Positions 63,331 through 64,000 of a stretch of DNA of 64,000 nt are shown here, piece after piece (the first letter of the stretch is position 1; every line of letters begins with the position of its first letter). Source of the DNA: Trinickia dinghuensis (GTDB taxonomy: Bacteria > Pseudomonadota > Gammaproteobacteria > Burkholderiales > Burkholderiaceae). The stretch covers positions 558,001 to 622,000 of the forward strand of contig NZ_QRGA01000001.1 of NCBI RefSeq assembly GCF_003367175.1, read 5' to 3'. A model generated the notes under the pieces. That model saw nothing but the letters and a program-made list of their open reading frames with translations, was not told where the DNA came from and searched no databases. The translations under genes were made by a program, and so were the position numbers.

Positions 63331-64000
63331 TCAGCGAATCGGAATCGACAATCTCGCGGTCACGCCCCGCGTGGCGTCGGCGTTCGCCGCGACGGACACG
63401 CGCCCACGTTCGCCGTACAACGAAGCGAGGCGCCCGCGCACATTCGCAAGCCCCACGCCGCCGTGCAACTTCGGACCTTGGCCGAGGCCAACGCCCGTAT
63501 CAATCACCTCGAGCGTCAACGTATCGCCCTCCAAGCGACCGACGATGCGAATCCGCCCACCCTCGATCGACGGCTCGATGCCATGCAGCAACGCGTTTTC
63601 TACAAGCGGCTGCAACAGCAACGGAGCGAGCGTAAGTTGACGGAGCGGCTCGGGCACGTCGATCGTATAGGACAGCCGGTCACCGAGGCGAATCGCCGCG
63701 ATATTGAGCAACGCCTCCACAAGTTCCAATTCGTCCTTGATCGTCGACGCAACCTCGCGCGTGCGCTTCAAGCTCCCCCGCAAATAGCGATTGAGGCTGT
63801 CGAGCATCGACGCGGCCCGCTTCGGATCGCGCTCGATCAAGCTTTGTACGTTCGCCAGCGTGTTGAACAGAAAATGCGGCTCGATCTGCGCTTGCAGAAG
63901 CGCAAGATGCGCCGCCGTCTCCGACTGCCGCAGCTCGGCCGCCTCGCGGCGCTGCGTCTCGAGCGAGGCGCGCATGCGCAGCGCCTGGGTCGCGGCGACG
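63331..64000 (-). CDS. Histidine kinase of the LytS/YehU type, partial at window edge
   Basis: The 3-prime part of a sensor kinase. Visible: LLQAQIEPHFLFNTLANVQS with the phospho-accepting His, LLLQPLVENALLHGIEPSI (N box) and LEVIDTGVGLGQGPKLHGG, then GVGLANVRGRL. The frame is open through 64000, so the gene continues upstream and its sensor region is outside the window. Partner of the LytTR regulator. Confidence 0.88.
   Translation of the reverse strand, partial: VAATQALRMRASLETQRREAAELRQSETAAHLALLQAQIEPHFLFNTLANVQSLIERDPKRAASMLDSLNRYLRGSLKRTREVASTIKDELELVEALLNIAAIRLGDRLSYTIDVPEPLRQLTLAPLLLQPLVENALLHGIEPSIEGGRIRIVGRLEGDTLTLEVIDTGVGLGQGPKLHGGVGLANVRGRLASLYGERGRVSVAANADATRGVTARLSIPIR

Overview
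The window is high-GC, densely coded DNA of a Burkholderiaceae beta-proteobacterium (Burkholderia, Paraburkholderia or Caballeronia type). I infer this from the Omp32-type porins, the paired MarR/MFS modules, the CoA-dependent anthranilate operon and a second primary sigma factor gene. No rRNA, tRNA or CRISPR array was seen. Gene names and functions come from reading motifs and family resemblance; no search was run.

Layout. 1-6.9 kb: a cyclase-family hydrolase, an MFS transporter, a bufB/bufC-type pair (MNIO enzyme and partner) with no visible precursor peptide, and an aconitase-superfamily enzyme with the swivel domain first. 6.9-9.6 kb: an RhlE-type helicase, a MarR gene preceded by a 40-bp palindrome that contains its promoter, a small membrane protein and the frameshifted tail of an MFS pump. 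9.6-16.7 kb is an accessory stretch: an unknown protein with an internal duplication, an AbiE toxin-antitoxin pair with a frameshifted toxin, a decayed Dyp peroxidase, a secreted Cache protein and a divergent rpoD paralogue. 16.8-31.6 kb: an FAD oxidoreductase, a porin, then a catabolic block (adenine-deaminase-like and 8-oxoguanine-deaminase-like amidohydrolases, an NCS2 permease, a CobW GTPase, UbiX/UbiD and two overlapping amidohydrolase_2 genes) with two LysR regulators. 33-35.3 kb is a scar: BrnT/BrnA, an integrase fragment, an IS4 transposase remnant, short repeats and a piece of a sugar-binding protein.

35.4-54 kb is a second catabolic region, almost all on the minus strand: porin, two MFS transporters, isochorismatase-like hydrolase, MarR, peroxiredoxin, NHL protein, VOC dioxygenase-like protein, ferredoxin reductase, Rieske ferredoxin, another overlapping amidohydrolase_2 pair, aldehyde dehydrogenase, NRAMP transporter, chemoreceptor and CapA-like protein. 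Four of its upstream regions share a 17-bp element, so it looks like one regulon. 54.2-62.6 kb (+) is a tight operon for aerobic 2-aminobenzoyl-CoA (anthranilate) degradation. A LytTR two-component system follows, its kinase cut by the window end.

Main observations. Each of two separate operons carries an overlapping pair of amidohydrolase_2 genes in which one member keeps its metal ligands and the other has lost several; each locus also has a gene likely to handle metal (CobW or NRAMP). The NRAMP gene begins with a piece homologous to the start of the NHL gene, so it probably captured that promoter and start. The canonical amidohydrolase of the second pair is preceded by two tiny, chained leader ORFs produced by duplication of its translation start. 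The Rieske/reductase chain has no visible terminal oxygenase. What the two paired-amidohydrolase pathways degrade is not known from the sequence.
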